The position numbers and the translations under genes were made by a program. Below are positions 46,503-58,401 of a stretch of DNA of 64,000 bases, one piece after another. Within the stretch, counting starts at the first letter, position 1. Every line of letters begins with the position of its first letter. Source of the stretch: Pelobates cultripes. Taxonomy: Eukaryota; Chordata; Amphibia; Anura; Pelobatidae. The notes beneath the pieces are model-generated. The model was not told the DNA's origin and did not search any database. It worked only from the letters and a program-made list of their open reading frames with translations. Location: contig OW240921.1 in NCBI GenBank assembly GCA_933207985.1, positions 106,713,209 through 106,777,208 on the forward strand. Reading direction: 5' to 3'.

Positions 46503-47884
46503 ACTCCATGTGTGCAGTGAAATGCTTCATCTGCAGACTTTGGGCACCATAACCCGTTCAGGTCAGTGACGTGGCCATGGTGCTTGATCTAACCCATTAC
46601 ATTTGAAGCTTCTTTTGAATTTACCTTACTATTCATCATTTTAGTAAATAACCCTGTATCACTTTCTCATCATTGCCTTGGACAAGTGAGATCGTGTAGA
46701 CTGTCTGATGGGTTATATGACACTTTCATGTACAACGTGCTGTGACCAGTGCATTGTGACTGGTGATAACTATGATAAAAATACATTTACTGTTGGGTTA
46801 TATTACAAATCTCCCCGTAGTGTAAATGTTCCCTTAAGTTAGAGGGATATTGTGTCACTGTGTACAGATTTTTCTCTGGAGAATATAGCTAGCGAATATT
46901 CCAATGATTAACTAAAAATAGTCAAATATCTGTTCTCCAGCTGTTTATGAACTACAATGTCCATGAACTGGTACCAGTGCCTCGACTGTGAATTTATTTG
47001 AGTCGTAGTCTGTTAAAGGCTAGAAATTTCTACCCTTGCACTAAGTAATGAAAGGATAATCATATAATTTAAATTATTAAATAAACAAGCTTTAAAAGAT
47101 CAATCTATCTAATTGTCTGTCTATCCATCCATCTATCCATCTTTTATAAAGTGCATCCCGTATCTCTCACTACATAGTTTATTTTTATTTTCTTACTTAG
47201 TTTTTGATTATATAAATCTGCAGTATGATTTTATAAAAAAGCGAGGAAGGGGTTACACCATAAGAGCTATTTTTTCCCCAGCAAACTGCACGCTTCTCCG
47301 CTCCTGTCCTTTAGGAAACGTTCTGTTCTCTACTGCTATCAAGTTTTATTTTTTTTGGCTGCTATTTCTGTACATGTTACGCAATTTTCTTGGAAAGAAA
47401 GGGCTGGACGAGACTTTGTCAACAACGGCCCTTGCTGTTTTTTTTTTATTTTTTTTTATTTTTGCTTACAAATTGGTCTAAGCTCGGTTACTTAGCAGTG
47501 CACAAATGGTACATGGTACACTTCTGTACCTTCCGTCTTATATTTTTGAAATGTCATGTTGCTGGGAGGGCAATGCTTATCTCTGTTTGTTCATAATTCT
47601 TTTTAAAAAAAGGTTTAAGATTTATATATACGATGTACGGCTTCTTAGCCTCATAGATACAATAATTTAGTGTTGAAATTAAAACATTCTATCCATACAT
47701 TTACAAAGGAACAAACATTTAAGCAGATGCATGTGTTAAATGTAAAGAATTTAGGGCAAATATTGTTGAATGCCTTTTTTAGTTTTATTTTTAAACTAAA
47801 AGTGCAATATAGCCATAATCTGAGATATAATACCCTATATTCAAAGGATATGTCATTTGTGGCTTTCTTTCAGCAACAGATCAA
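46503..47884. other. Intergenic, unique sequence
   Basis: No gene. A (TCCA/ATCC)n tract lies near 47110-47145. The ORF 47113-47481 is rich in Phe/Tyr/Leu from T-rich DNA and has no domain. Confidence 0.55.
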
Positions 47885-48205
47885 TTAAAGGGGCAGTCTA
47901 CACACACCAAAGCTACTACATCTTAATATAGTGGTTTTAGTGCATAGATATGGCCATTTTCTCTGACGATGCAAAACATAGCTGTTTCCTGAGAAATGGC
48001 AATGATCATATTTTACAGAAATCACAACTTCAGTGTCTGACCTCCAGGCAGCCACTCCAGCTACTTCCTTCCAAAGCCTTTGATTTTTGAAGGACTCTGT
48101 GTCCAGCATCAATACACACAGCGTGATGACTGCTAACATAGGCAATGTAGATTGGGCTGTACATAGGTGTCTGTGCTGTGCATGCATTACAAGCAAGTTT
48201 AATTG
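47885..48205. mobile_element. T2-like MITE, right end decayed
   Basis: Starts TTAAAGGGGCAGTCTACACA; contains a CACCAAAGCTACTACATCTT...TATAGTGGTTTTAGTG subterminal hairpin like other T2 copies. No clean right terminus. Confidence 0.6.
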
Positions 48206-48526
48206 ACTTTTTTGAAACTTTGTATTGTTAATAAGGGGAAGTCTGTAATGTCAGCCAACTAACGATCACATCAGATGTTGTAAAATATATATTTGTTTTT
48301 CGTGTTAGAATTTTTCTTTAATTTGCTTTATATATCTTTATTGTTATTGTTTATTGAGCATGTTTAACTGAGGGGGTTAATCAATGAGCAATACATTTTG
48401 GCCAATTGAAAATCAAATTCCCTACATTACAGAAAAACTGAGATGTAAACAATCTACAGCTCAGTCAGTTTTCAGCTTTAAAAAATTATATCAAAATAGG
48501 TGCTTTGTGAAAATATAAAATGAGAT

Positions 48527-49089
48527 TTAAAGCAACACTCCGGACACCATAACAATTCAATTTCCATGCAGTTGTTATGGTACCAAGAGATCCTGAGTGT
48601 CTCTTACCTCAGGGGGTTAAGCCGTTTCCAAAGTTTTATAGACAGTACTTGTCAGCTCAGCCCCTCTTCTTCCGCTGGAATCCTTAGCGTTAATGAGGAA
48701 GCGTCCTCCAGGGTGCTGGTGATAGACTGATGCTCTCAGCCTATCATTAGTTTCATTTTGAGAAAACTGAGTGAGAAAGGTGTGTACTTGTTTGACATTT
48801 CAGCATGGTATAATAGGTGTGCACATATACGTGCAGAATCAGTATGACCAAAACACAAACCTCAGCGTAGTACCCTAATATTGCACAACAACAGTGAAAT
48901 TGATTTCCAGGTTTATATGAATAGAAAAGAATAAAACAATCAGAAATAGTAAATAATGTAGATTAATTTGGAGCAACATCCAATGCAGTGTAGAGAATAT
49001 TAAGGTCCTAGTGTAAACTACATATATCTTACATATAGTTCTTAAAGGGGCTCTCTCTAGTGCGTATGGTTCTTAGAGTGCCTCTTTAA
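48527..49089. repeat. T2-like relics, including a 48-bp mini-foldback
   Basis: TTAAAGCAACACTCCGGACA with CCATAACAATTCA..GTTGTTATGG at 48527 marks one element. TTAAAGGGGCTCTCTCTAG to AGAGTGCCTCTTTAA at 49042-49089 marks a tiny one with both ends. TTAA borders on both. Confidence 0.6.
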
Positions 49090-49099
49090 GTACAATTAT

Positions 49100-50316
49100 A
49101 CCTGGAGCCGGGGCCATCGTTAATATTGATTGGACCCTGGGCAAGCGTTTGCTTGGGTCCCCTGAACCCTGCCCTTACTCCGTGGCATGCAATCAAGCCC
49201 TCCACCCCAATACAGTGGCGGAACTAAAGTAGAGAGAATTTTAGGGGCCCCACTAATGCAAGGGTGGCCAAAAGGTAGATGCCCATCTGTCGTGCAAGCC
49301 CAACAATGCTTTGACACCTGGTACTCTCCCATTTTCCATGCACAGGGTTGTATTTAACTCTAAGTAGTGTTTGTGTTTTTGGATGGAATATGTGTGTGTC
49401 AATGTAGGGGTGCGTTTGTATGTGATGTTGGCATTTGAATGCAAGCAAGCATTTATGTGTAGTTATAAACAAACACAATATATTTCCTTGCAATAAGAGA
49501 AATATATATAGGTGGGTTGGCGCTATTAGTGAGGTGAAAAGCAGCAACTACCCCCAAGTGCCAAAAAATCACCAAAGGCACTATACAAGTACATAAAAGT
49601 GATAAACAGAAAAGAAGGGGGGTGCTCAAAGATGATAGTATACATATATCAATACATCAATACTTCAATCAGTATATCACTGGATCAATCTGGAAAAAAT
49701 AAACAGAATGTACATAGCATAATACTGCAAGGAAAGATTATACACTAGTAATGCAGAGGTAATGGGTCACTCACAATATGTAGAGCCTTAGAAAGCAGGC
49801 TATGACTATAATAGCTTGTCAACCAATCAGCTCCTCCCAGCTGTATCAGCTTATAATTTTTCGCCAGGTATTTCCTTCCACCACACCACGACTACCGCAG
49901 CCAAATGGATCGAGATATAAAAATGTATTCTTTTGAAGTTCCTGCATATGATGTAAATCTGTAGATTTGAGAAGGCTGAATCCTTCTTTCCTTACAGTAT
50001 TATGCTATGTACATTCTGTTTATTTTTTCCAGATTGATCCAGTGATGTACTGATTGATGTATTGATGTACTGATATAAGTATACTATCATCTTTGAGCAC
50101 CCCCCTTCTTTTCTGTTTATCACATTTATGTGTAGTGTTCGTTATTCAATGCAGATGTGTGTTTATACATAATTTTGGTGTTTAACACAGAGGTGTGTTT
50201 GTATGTAGTGTTACCATTTGAACTCAGGACCGTATTTGTAGGTAGTGTTGAAGTTTGAATGCAGGTGTGTATTTGTGTGTAGTGTTGGCATTCAAATTCT
50301 GAGCTGTATGTACATA
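49100..50316. repeat. hAT-like left end followed by minisatellite and a foldback insertion
   Basis: CAGTGGCGGAACTA at about 49214 is a typical hAT terminus; no partner end was found with certainty. A TGTGTTT/GTATGTAGTGTTGGCATTTGAA-type minisatellite runs 49330-49480 and resumes 50125-50300, interrupted by the foldback element. The segment 53620-53890 may be the far end of this same element (inference). Confidence 0.5.
49601..50121. mobile_element. Foldback element with ~125-bp arms
   Basis: Left arm from GATAAACAGAAAAGAAGGGG to TACTGCAAGGAAAG (49601-49737) is the inverse of the right arm from CTTACAGTATTATGCTATGT to CCTTCTTTTCTGTTTATCAC (49995-50121). The 260-base middle is unique. It splits a minisatellite, with CATTTATGTGTAGT on both sides. 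Confidence 0.8.
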
Positions 50317-52695
50317 CAGGGCCGCCATGAGAAATTTTAGGGCCCCTGACACAGCTCAAGATCTGTGCACCCTGAGCCAGCCTCGAGTCCGCCCACAAGG
50401 ATGAAGTGTGTGTGTGTGTGTATAGTGGATGTAGAATGAGTGTCATGGATGCAGTGTGTATAGTGGATGTGGTATGTGTGTCATGGATGCAGTGTGTATA
50501 GTGGATGCAGATTGTACGTTTTGTGTAATGTATGTAATGTTTGTATGCATGCATTAGATGCAGAGTGTGTGTGTAGTGAATGTAGGTGTGTATAGTGAAT
50601 GCAGAGTGTGTGTTTGTGTAGTGGATGTAGTGTGTGTACAGTGAATGGAGAGTGTGTTTTTTGTAGTGGATGTAGTGTGTGTACAGTGAATGCAGTGTGT
50701 ATTTTTGTAGTGGATGTAGTGTGTTTGTAGTGAGTGCAAAGTGTGTATATTGCATGTAGTGTGATTGTGGTGAATGCAATATGTGTATAGTGAATGTAGT
50801 GTGTTTGCAGCGAGTGCAAAGTATGTATAGTGATTGTAGTGAGTGCAAAATGTGTATAGTTCGTGTAGTGTGATTGCAGTGAATGCAAAATGTGTATAGT
50901 TCATGTAGTGTGATTGTAGTGAATGCAAAATGTGTATGGTGAATGTAGTGTGATTGTGGTGAATGCAGAGTGTGTATAGTGAATGCAGTGTTTGTAGTGA
51001 GTGCAAAGTGTGTTTAGTAAATGTAGTGTGTTTGTAGTGCAGAGTGTGTTTAGTGAATGTAGAGTGAGTGTGTGTAGTGCAGAGTGTGTTTAGTGAATGT
51101 AGTGTGTGTGAGTAGTGCAGAGTGTGTTTAGTGTGTGTAGTGCAGAGTGTGTTTAGTGAATGTAGTGTGTGTGTGTAGTGCAGAGTGTGTTTAGTGAATG
51201 TAGTGTGAGTGTGTGTAGTGCAGAGTGTGTTTAGTGAATGTAGTATGTGTGTGTGTGTAGTACAGAGTGTGTTTGGTGAATGTAGTGTGTGTAGTGCAGA
51301 TTGTGTTTAGTGAATGTAGTGTGTGTGTGTGTGTGTAGTGCAGAGTGTGTTTAGTGAATGTAGTGTGTGTGTGTAGTGCAGAGTGTGTTTAGTGAATGTA
51401 GTGTGTGTAGTACAGAGTGTGTTTGGTGAATGTAGTGTGTGTAGTGCAGAGTGTGTTTAGTGAATGTAGTGTGTGTGTAGTGCAGAGTGTGTTTAGTGTG
51501 TGCAGTGCAGAGTGTGTTCAGTGACTGTAGTGTGTTTGTGTGTAGTGCAGAGTGTGTTTAGTAAATGTAGTGTGTGTGTGTGTAGTACAGAGTGTGTTTA
51601 GTGAATGTAGTGTGTGTAGTGCAGAGTGTGTTTAGTGAATGTAGTGTGTGTGTAGTGCAGAGTGTGTTTAGTGAATGTAGTGTGTGTTTGTGTAGTGCAG
51701 AGTGTGTTTAGTGAATGTAGTGTGTGTAGTGCAGAGTGTGTTTAGTGAATGTAGTGTGTGTGTAGTGCAGTGTGTTTGGTGAATGTAGTGTGTGTGTGTA
51801 GTGCAGAGTGTGTTTTAGTGAATGTAGTGTGTGTGTGTAGTGCAGAGTATGTTTAGTGAATGTAGTGTGTGTGTGTGTGTGTAGTGCAGAGTGTGTTTAG
51901 TGAATGGAGTGTGTGTGTGTAGTGCAGAGTGTTTTTAGTGAATGTAGTGTGTGTAGTGTGTGTGTGTGTAGTGCAGAGTGTATTTAGTGAATGTAGTGTG
52001 TGTGTGTAGTGCAGAGTGTGTTTAGTGAATGTAGTGTGTGTGTGTGTGTAGTGCAGAGTGTGTTTAGTGAATATAGTGTGTGTAGTGCAGAGTGTGTTTA
52101 GTGAATGTAGTGTGTGTGTGTAGTGCAGAGTGTGTTTAGTGAATGTAGTGTGTGTGTAGTGCAGAGTGTGTTTAGTGAATGTAGTGTGTGTGTGCTTGTA
52201 TGGATGTAGTGTTTGTGTAAAGTAGAGGGGTGTATTTAAAAAAATATATATTTGTGTATATTTAAAATTTTAATTTTATTCCCCCCTCCCTGCTTGTTAC
52301 CTTGCCAGGGAGGGGGGAGATCGCATTGTGGAGGGGGCCAGCCGTGGTACATTGCAGAGGGGGGCTGGGCAGCAGCACACTGTCTTCCTTTCTAGCTCCT
52401 CTCTGACGAACTCTCGCGAGACCGGCCTGCGTGCTGTGGGGAGCGTTGCCATGGTAACCCATGGCAACGCTCTGGCGGCTGCAGGAGAGTTAGAAAGAGA
52501 GGAACTGGAAGGAGGACAGAGTGTGCTGCAATTTACAGGTAGGGGGGTGCTCAGTGCACACATATATAGCGAAATTCGCTATATATATGTGCACATAAGG
52601 AATGTGGGGCTCAGACTGCCAGAGCAGTTCGGGTCCCCCAGGACCGCCGGGCCCATGACAACCGTTATGGTTGTCATGCCCTGATGGTGGCCCTG
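50317..52695. mobile_element. Non-autonomous hAT element filled with GT minisatellite
   Basis: Termini CAGGGCCGCCATGAG and CTGATGGTGGCCCTG; perfect 8-bp duplication TGTACATA (50309-50316 and 52696-52703). 2.4 kb, about 75% of it a minisatellite. The non-repeat ends (GGGCCCCTGACACAGCTCAA; CCCCCCTCCCTGCTTG; GCGAGACCGG) resemble parts of the hAT element at 39279. No transposase. Confidence 0.92.
50400..52215. repeat. Large GTGTAGT minisatellite, 1.8 kb
   Basis: About 30-40-base units GTGTAGTGCAGAGTGTGTTT then AGTGAATGTAGTGTGT, more than 35 copies, with length variation in the (GT)n part. The first 600 bases are more diverged than the rest, which suggests recent expansion of the right half. The minus-strand ORFs of up to 240 codons (His/Thr/Tyr-rich) are repeat translations. 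Confidence 0.95.
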
Positions 52696-52703
52696 TGTAC
52701 ATA

Positions 52704-53275
52704 TACACATACATTGCCACACACACTGACACACATGCAGATATACAGACACACAGATACACACACTGACACAGATACACCCACACAACCTAACACAAAT
52801 GCAAATACACAGACACACAGATACATAGATACACACTGACACCATACAGATACACACATTGACACACACACACATATACACATACTGACAACATCTAGAT
52901 ACACAGGTGCACACACAGACAAGATACAGATACACACTTTGACAACATACAGATACACAGACACATATACTGACAGACAAACTGACACATACTGACAGAC
53001 ATAAAGACACGCACACAAACACATATACTGACAGACACACTGACGCACTGATACACTGACACACACACACTGATAGACATTCTGGCACACACACACAGAC
53101 ATACCGAAACACACACTCCGACACACACACAGACACATACGCTGACAGACATACTGACACACACAGACACATACACTGACAGATATACTGATACATACAC
53201 TGACAGATTTACTGACACGTGCACTGACAGACATACTGACACACACACACAGACAGACACACTGACAGACATACT

Positions 53276-53321
<46 letters not shown>

Positions 53322-53618
53322 TACTGACACACTCAGACACACACACACAAATACACACACTGGCAGACATGCTGACACACACTCAGACACATAAACACAT
53401 AAACTGACAGACATACTGACACACATACACACACACATACACTGACAGACAAAATGGCACAAACACAGACATTGTGAAACACACACAGATACACTGACAG
53501 ACATACTGACACATATACCAACTGACACACACTCAGACACACACAGATACACTGACAGACATACTGACACACACTCAGACACACACACATACACTGAGAG
53601 ACAAACTAACACACACAT
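52704..53618. repeat. CA-rich minisatellite, 0.9 kb
   Basis: Degenerate units such as ACACAGACACATACACTGAC then AGACATACTGAC, with an uninterrupted (CA)n run near 53277-53317. The minus-strand ORF of 314 codons (52674-53618), rich in Cys, Val and Ser, is an artefact of the repeat. Confidence 0.95.
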
Positions 53619-53890
53619 GCAAAATGTATAATTTTATAGCCACCCTCCAGTTTCCTACAATTTGCTGGAGGATGGCTTCACTGGGGTCTAAAGTGCTGGC
53701 TGGGGCTGTTGGGAGTTAGGCTTTTGCACTCCTGGTCAGCGCCCCCTCCCCAATGCTTCCAACCACTTCCCGGCTGTCCTATGCTGCCGTTGTGAAAGGG
53801 GCAAAGTCGTGCTGTAAAAGGGCCACAGCACCCAACCGGGCCCTTGCTGACAAATGCCCACCAGATGGCCCTAACTGCACCTGATGGACC
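53619..53890. other. GC-balanced flank between minisatellite and LINE
   Basis: GGGCCCTTGCTGACAAATGC and GGCCCTAACTGCACC resemble hAT-type ends in this region. No gene seen. Confidence 0.4.
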
Positions 53891-54601
53891 TTTTTTTTTT
53901 ATTTTGTAAATATATGTTTATTGAATATTTTTCAACATTACTTTAGAAACTTCAGTGTGGACTCGCAGGTTCCATCGAATTTATGCGGCGCCTTTAAATA
54001 ATAAGCCATACATAGGTGACGCGCAGGCCACAATATAACGCAAATAGCATACACATGTTGGACTCGCAGGTCCTATGGCATATATATTCATTCAGACAGT
54101 ACCCCCGAATACCTATTGAAATTGGCATTTATAGGTGGCGCCTGGAGATCGTTAAGCTTTTTGCATTGTTGTGCGTTAAGGGTAGCAGAGACGACAGGTA
54201 TTGTGTCAGTCCGTGAGTCCAGGAGGCTCTCCGCCACATGCGTAGGGTGTGTCATGTGAATGTAGAGCATCCCTGTCTGTCCTCCCCTCTGTAGTGCCAT
54301 GGCAGGACGGAGACAGGTCTGCCTGTCTCAGAATCCTCTGCCACCTTCCACAGTTTGTCTTGGTCTGCTCCATCACCCTTTGAAGGTGGAAGGCCACGTA
54401 ATAGAGGTAGAAGTCTGGCATTGCCAGGATATTTCCCGTTCCACATGTAGTGTCCCATCACTGAGCGCAGGGAGGTGAAGAAGGGCTTGGGGATCATAAT
54501 GGGGATGGCTTGTAGCAGGTAAAGCAACCATGGGATAAAATTCATTTTAATAACCTGAACTCTCCCTAGCCAGGATATATGTGGGTAGGACTTTAAGCCC
54601 G

Positions 54602-54710
54602 TATATTTTCTTGTAATTGTCCTATTAATAGTTAAATCCTCCCTCTAATAAAATTGTAAAGCACTACGGAATCTGTTGGCGCCATATAAATGGCGATAAT
54701 AATAATAAAA
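54602..54710 (+). repeat. SINE/LINE-tail-like insertion in the LINE
   Basis: AAAGCACTACGGAATCTGTT, GGCGCCATATAAATGGCG and a (ATA)n tail. The LINE reading continues on both sides (KFKLEMADLL before, GLKSYPHISWLGRVQ after), so this is a later insertion. Confidence 0.75.
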
Positions 54711-55349
54711 GGTCCGCCATTTCCAGCTTGAACTTGGCAGGAAGGGAGCGAAATTCACTGCTCCTTCTAGTTAGCCGTGTTCCCAAGTAGGGCAACTTAT
54801 GGTCCGCCCATTGGAAAGCGAAGCTTAGGCACAGGGGGGTGGCACGACTGCTGGGCAAGCCGGTGTTTAAGACATACGACTTAGAAAAGTGGATTTTCAA
54901 GTTGGAGATAGCACTGAATTCTTTAAAAGCTTTTAGGATGTTCAGGAGGGAGGTATCCGGTTTGGTGACAAAAAGGAGGAGGTCGTCTGCATATGTAGCT
55001 ACCTTATGCAGTGTTTCTCCTGTCCTTATCCTCATAATGTCCCTGCGCCTTTTAATGGCCGTCATGAATGGTTCGAGGGCAAGATTGAAGAGCAGCTGGG
55101 ATAGAGGGCAACCATGGCGGGTACCATTATGTATAGAAAATTCGGCTGTCAGTGCCCCATTGACTATGACGTGGGCTGTGGGCCCATCGTACAGAGCTTC
55201 GATCCAGTTTTGTAGGTGGGGCCCTAGACCGAATTGGGTGAGGGTCTGTAAGAGGTATTCCCAACACACCCTGTCGAAGGCCCTCTCAGAATCAATGGAC
55301 AGCAAGAGAAGACCCCAGCGTTCCCCTCCCCCACCCGTGCACAAGGTGG

Positions 55350-55800
55350 TACTGTCAGGATTACAGAATGATCCAGCACGTAGAATTGTGTAACACAGAG
55401 GATTGATAGGTAACGTATACCGGACCTTAGAATGGCCGGACTAACGTACCAAAGAATAGTCCGGAATAGCCGAGGTCAAGGGAAACAGAAAGAGACACAA
55501 CGATAAGGAAAAGCCAGGGGTAAGGGATGCCAGAAAACAGGGAAGTAAAAAACAATGCCAAAGTCAAGTAACCAGAATTATCAGAATCAATAATGCGCTC
55601 TCGGACAACCACAAGGGAAACCACGTTAGGGCACTGAGCAGGATGAGAACTGGGCCTAAATACCCCTCCTCTAGATCTAATAGGCTGTAACTGACCTTTA
55701 ACCCCAAAGGCAGTTACCAGGTTCCCATTTGCATAATTGCTGCTCAGCATTAACCCTTCTGTGGATTTGGTTGCTGCTCGGCACAACTTTTCCTGTGTGG
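55350..55800. repeat. Dispersed repeat family F, copy inserted in the LINE
   Basis: Interrupts the LINE RT between the VLATHLQ and LLLLSIDSERAFDRV parts. Shares ACCGGACCTTAGAATGGCCG, AGGTCAAGGGAAACAG, CTCGGACAACCACAAGGGAA and AGGGCACTG with 17300-17860. Its exact ends and target duplication could not be placed. The ORF 55427-55786 is a by-product. Confidence 0.7.
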
Positions 55801-57112
55801 ACAGTAAATGCCATTAACCGCATTTTTATAAGCGGATGAATACGTGATCTGGAGGTGTGTGGCCAGGACATTCGCCATTAGTTTAATATCGCAGTTGATG
55901 AGGGAGATGGGCCTGTGGTTCCTGCAGTGCTCTCCATCCTTGCCCCCCTTCAGGATGATGGTTATGTGCGCTGTTAGTGCTTGTTTGCGAAAGTGGTGGC
56001 CCTCCTTCACCACATTAAATGAAGCCAACATTGGCTGGCACAAGCTGTCTGCAAAACTTTTGTAATAACGGAGTGGGAGCCCGTCAGGGCCAGGGCTCTT
56101 GCCAGGTTTGGTGCATTTGATCGCCAGCGCCAGTTCCTCTAGCGATATTGGTTCATCTAACTGGTCAGAGACATCTTTGTCTATGGTCAGTAGTGAGTGA
56201 GTCGTCAAGTACTGTCGAATTGAGTCCCGTAATCGGTCCAGGGCTGCAGGAGGGTGTAGAGATGTGAATAATAAGTGCACACCGCCCCCAGTATTTTAGC
56301 AGCTAATCGATGTATGGTGTCTTGCTTATCCCATATCCTGTCTAGGTACGTCATCTGCCTCTGCTTTGCCAGCATTCTATTGAGCAATTTACCGCTTTTA
56401 TTCCCTTGTAGGGATGTCTAACTACGTCCCTATGGTATTTAGAGTGAATCAGTGAGGTTAGGTCTCGCCGCAGTTGTAACAGCGCTGCCTGATAGGATGG
56501 GTGCTGTGAGCGCTTGTTTAGCTCTTCATGTTTGTGAATGTCATCGATGATCTCATTAAGGCGGGCTGCTGTTTGTCTTTTGAGTTCGGCTCCTTTTTGT
56601 ATGAAGTGTCCCTGTATCACGTTCTTATGTGCTTCCCACCGAATAGTCGGGGAGGTCTCGTCAGATGTGTTTGTTTGGAAGTAGTCAGTAAGAACTTTCC
56701 CAAAGTGGTCGGTCAGGTCCGATCAGGACAGTAGATACTCATTCAGCCTCCATTTAGAGATCGTGGGTCTGAAGAGAGGGGATTTAATAGTTATTATGAC
56801 CGGGGCGTGATCCGACTACGTCGCCACCTTGAGTTCAGTGTCCTGCACCATGGGGAGGTTGTATTGTGTTGTGAGGAACTAGTCCAGTCACGTGTATGAA
56901 TAGTGCGGGTGTAAGTAATAAGTGTAGTCCCTTTCATCGGGGTGGTGTGCCCTCCAGTAGTCAATGAGCGATGTTTAGCGAATAGGGATATGACCAAGTT
57001 GAGTTGTTGGGCGGGGTGTGAGACTTGCATGTGGAGCTGTCCCATTTAGGGTCTCCGCCTATGATGAGAACCCCTTTGGTGAAGTGTAGTGCTGGCCTAT
57101 GGCTGCTCACTT

Positions 57113-57127
57113 AAAAAAAAAAAAAAA
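57113..57127. repeat. Poly-A run at the LINE/minisatellite junction
   Basis: 15 A on the plus strand, exactly where LINE homology stops and the GGTCCCTCCCTCC block starts. Confidence 0.8.
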
Positions 57128-57830
57128 GGTCCCTCCCTCCCGTGCCGCGTGAGTGGGGGCTTCTAACCTGAAGGGGGGAACTATTGCCCCCCCCGACCCC
57201 CACCCCTGAACAGCAGGTGGGGGCCCTACAGTAAAATATGGGGGGGACCTAATGTCCTCCCCCCAGACTCCCACCCCTGAGCGATGAGTGGGGGCCCTAA
57301 ATACTAATAAGGTGGGGTGACCTAGTGTCCTCCCCCCTGGACCCAACCCCTGAGCGCTGGGTGGGGGCCCTAAATTCTAATAAGGGGGGGACCTAATGTC
57401 CTCCCCCCTGGCCCACACCCCTGAGTGGTGGTTGGGGGCCCTAAATTAGAATAGGGGGGAACCTAATGTCCTCCCCATGGCCCCCACCCCTGAGCGGTGG
57501 GTGGGGGCCCTAAATACTAATAGGGGGGCCTTATGCCTTCCCCGTGGCCCCCACCCCTGAGCGGTGGGTGGGGGCCCTAAATACTAATAAGGGGGGACAC
57601 CTAATGTCCTCCCCCCTGGCCCCACACCTGAGCGGTGGGTGGGGACCCTAAATTAGAATAAGGGGGGGACCTAAAGTCCTCCCCCTGGTTCCCACCCCTG
57701 AGCGGTGGGTGGGGGCCCTAATTACTAATAAGGGGGGACCTAATGTCCTCCCTCCATGGCCCCAACCCCTGAGTGGTGGGTGGGGGCCCTAAATACTAAT
57801 AAGGGGGGGACCTAATCAGGGGGGGGCCAT
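57128..57830. repeat. ~71-bp minisatellite, about 9-10 units
   Basis: Unit: GGGGGGACCTAATGTCCTCC, CCCCTGGCCCCCACCCCTGA, GCGGTGGGTGGGGGCCCTAA, ATACTAATAA. GC-rich with short inner inverted repeats (AGGACATTAGGTCC-type). Units differ by point changes. Confidence 0.93.
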
Positions 57831-57839
57831 TAACTAAGT

Positions 57840-58401
57840 ACCTGTAAAAAAAATAAAACTTACCATTTGATGTTTTCTTTCTTCAAAAATCTTCTTTTTT
57901 CAGCCCCAAAAAAGGCCAAATAAAAAATCCATAATAACCAACGCACTTAAAAAAAAAAAAAGAAAAAAAACGAGTGCAAAAATAAATAAATTCATCTTCA
58001 CCCATGGAGGGCTCTGCGCAGACTGAGCTCTGCAGGGCGGGGCAAGGCTTATAAAGCCTTGCCCCGCCCTGCAATTAGGCTCAGAGCACTCTGATTGGTG
58101 GGTTTAAGCCATCTAATCAGAGTGCTCTGACAGGTAGATGAAGAGACTGACAGGTAAGTCTCTACATTTACCTGTCACAGCACTCTGATTGGTTGGCTTG
58201 AAATCCACCAATCAGAGTGCTCTGTGTCATTTTACACAGCGTGGGAAAGTTCTTTGGAATTTTCCCGCGCTGTGTAATTTGACTCATAACACTCTGATTG
58301 GTGGATTAAGTAACCAATCAGAGAGTTATGAGTCAAATTACACAGCGTGGGAGAATTCCAAAGAACTTTCCCACGCTGTGTAAAATGACACAGAGCACTC
58401 T
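57840..58401. repeat. Family J copy: chain of hairpins with CCAAT-type boxes
   Basis: After a TTCAGCCCCAAAAAAGGCCA block like that at 18245, five inverted repeats follow in a row: 58031-58073 (TGCAGGGCGGGGCAAGGCTT arms, perfect), 58082-58130 (CAGAGCACTCTGATT arms), 58148-58177 (TGACAGGTAA arms), 58179-58223 (AGCACTCTGATTGG arms) and 58214-58401 (188 bp; AGAGTGCTCTGTGTCATTTT arms, near-perfect). CTGATTGG/CCAATCAG recurs in most arms. Confidence 0.88.

Larger units (their letters stand above)
53891..57110 (-). pseudogene. L1/Tx1-clade LINE, ORF2 relic (endonuclease end, RT, C-terminal part)
   Basis: Reads on the minus strand from 57110 down to an A-tail (the T run at 53891-53905). In order: an APE endonuclease end with SDHAPVIITI (about 56820-56790); linker; RT with KPGKSPGPDGLPLRYYKSF and HRPISLINCDIKLMANVLAT; then, after an insertion, LLLLSIDSERAFDRVCWEYL, NGTRHGCPLSQLLFNLAL and the catalytic YADDLLLF; then SWLGRVQVIKMNFIPWLLY and the C-terminal region. 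The motifs are those of the L1/Tx1 group. It is broken by frameshifts, by an inserted repeat (55350-55800) and by a SINE-like insertion (54602-54710), so it is dead. 5' truncated within the endonuclease domain. Confidence 0.92.

Noticed and set aside
50126..51006. His/Thr/Tyr-rich ORF of 240 codons
   Set aside because: Repeat translation of a GT minisatellite.
52579..53618. Cys/Val/Ser-rich ORF of 314 codons, the longest in the window
   Set aside because: Translation of a CA minisatellite; all three frames give similar Cys/Val/Ser strings. Not a cysteine-rich secreted protein.
54839..55393. 184-codon plus-strand ORF
   Set aside because: Antisense shadow of the LINE reverse transcriptase on the minus strand.
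57107..57346. 79-codon minus-strand Gly/Pro-rich ORF
   Set aside because: Translation of the 71-bp minisatellite.
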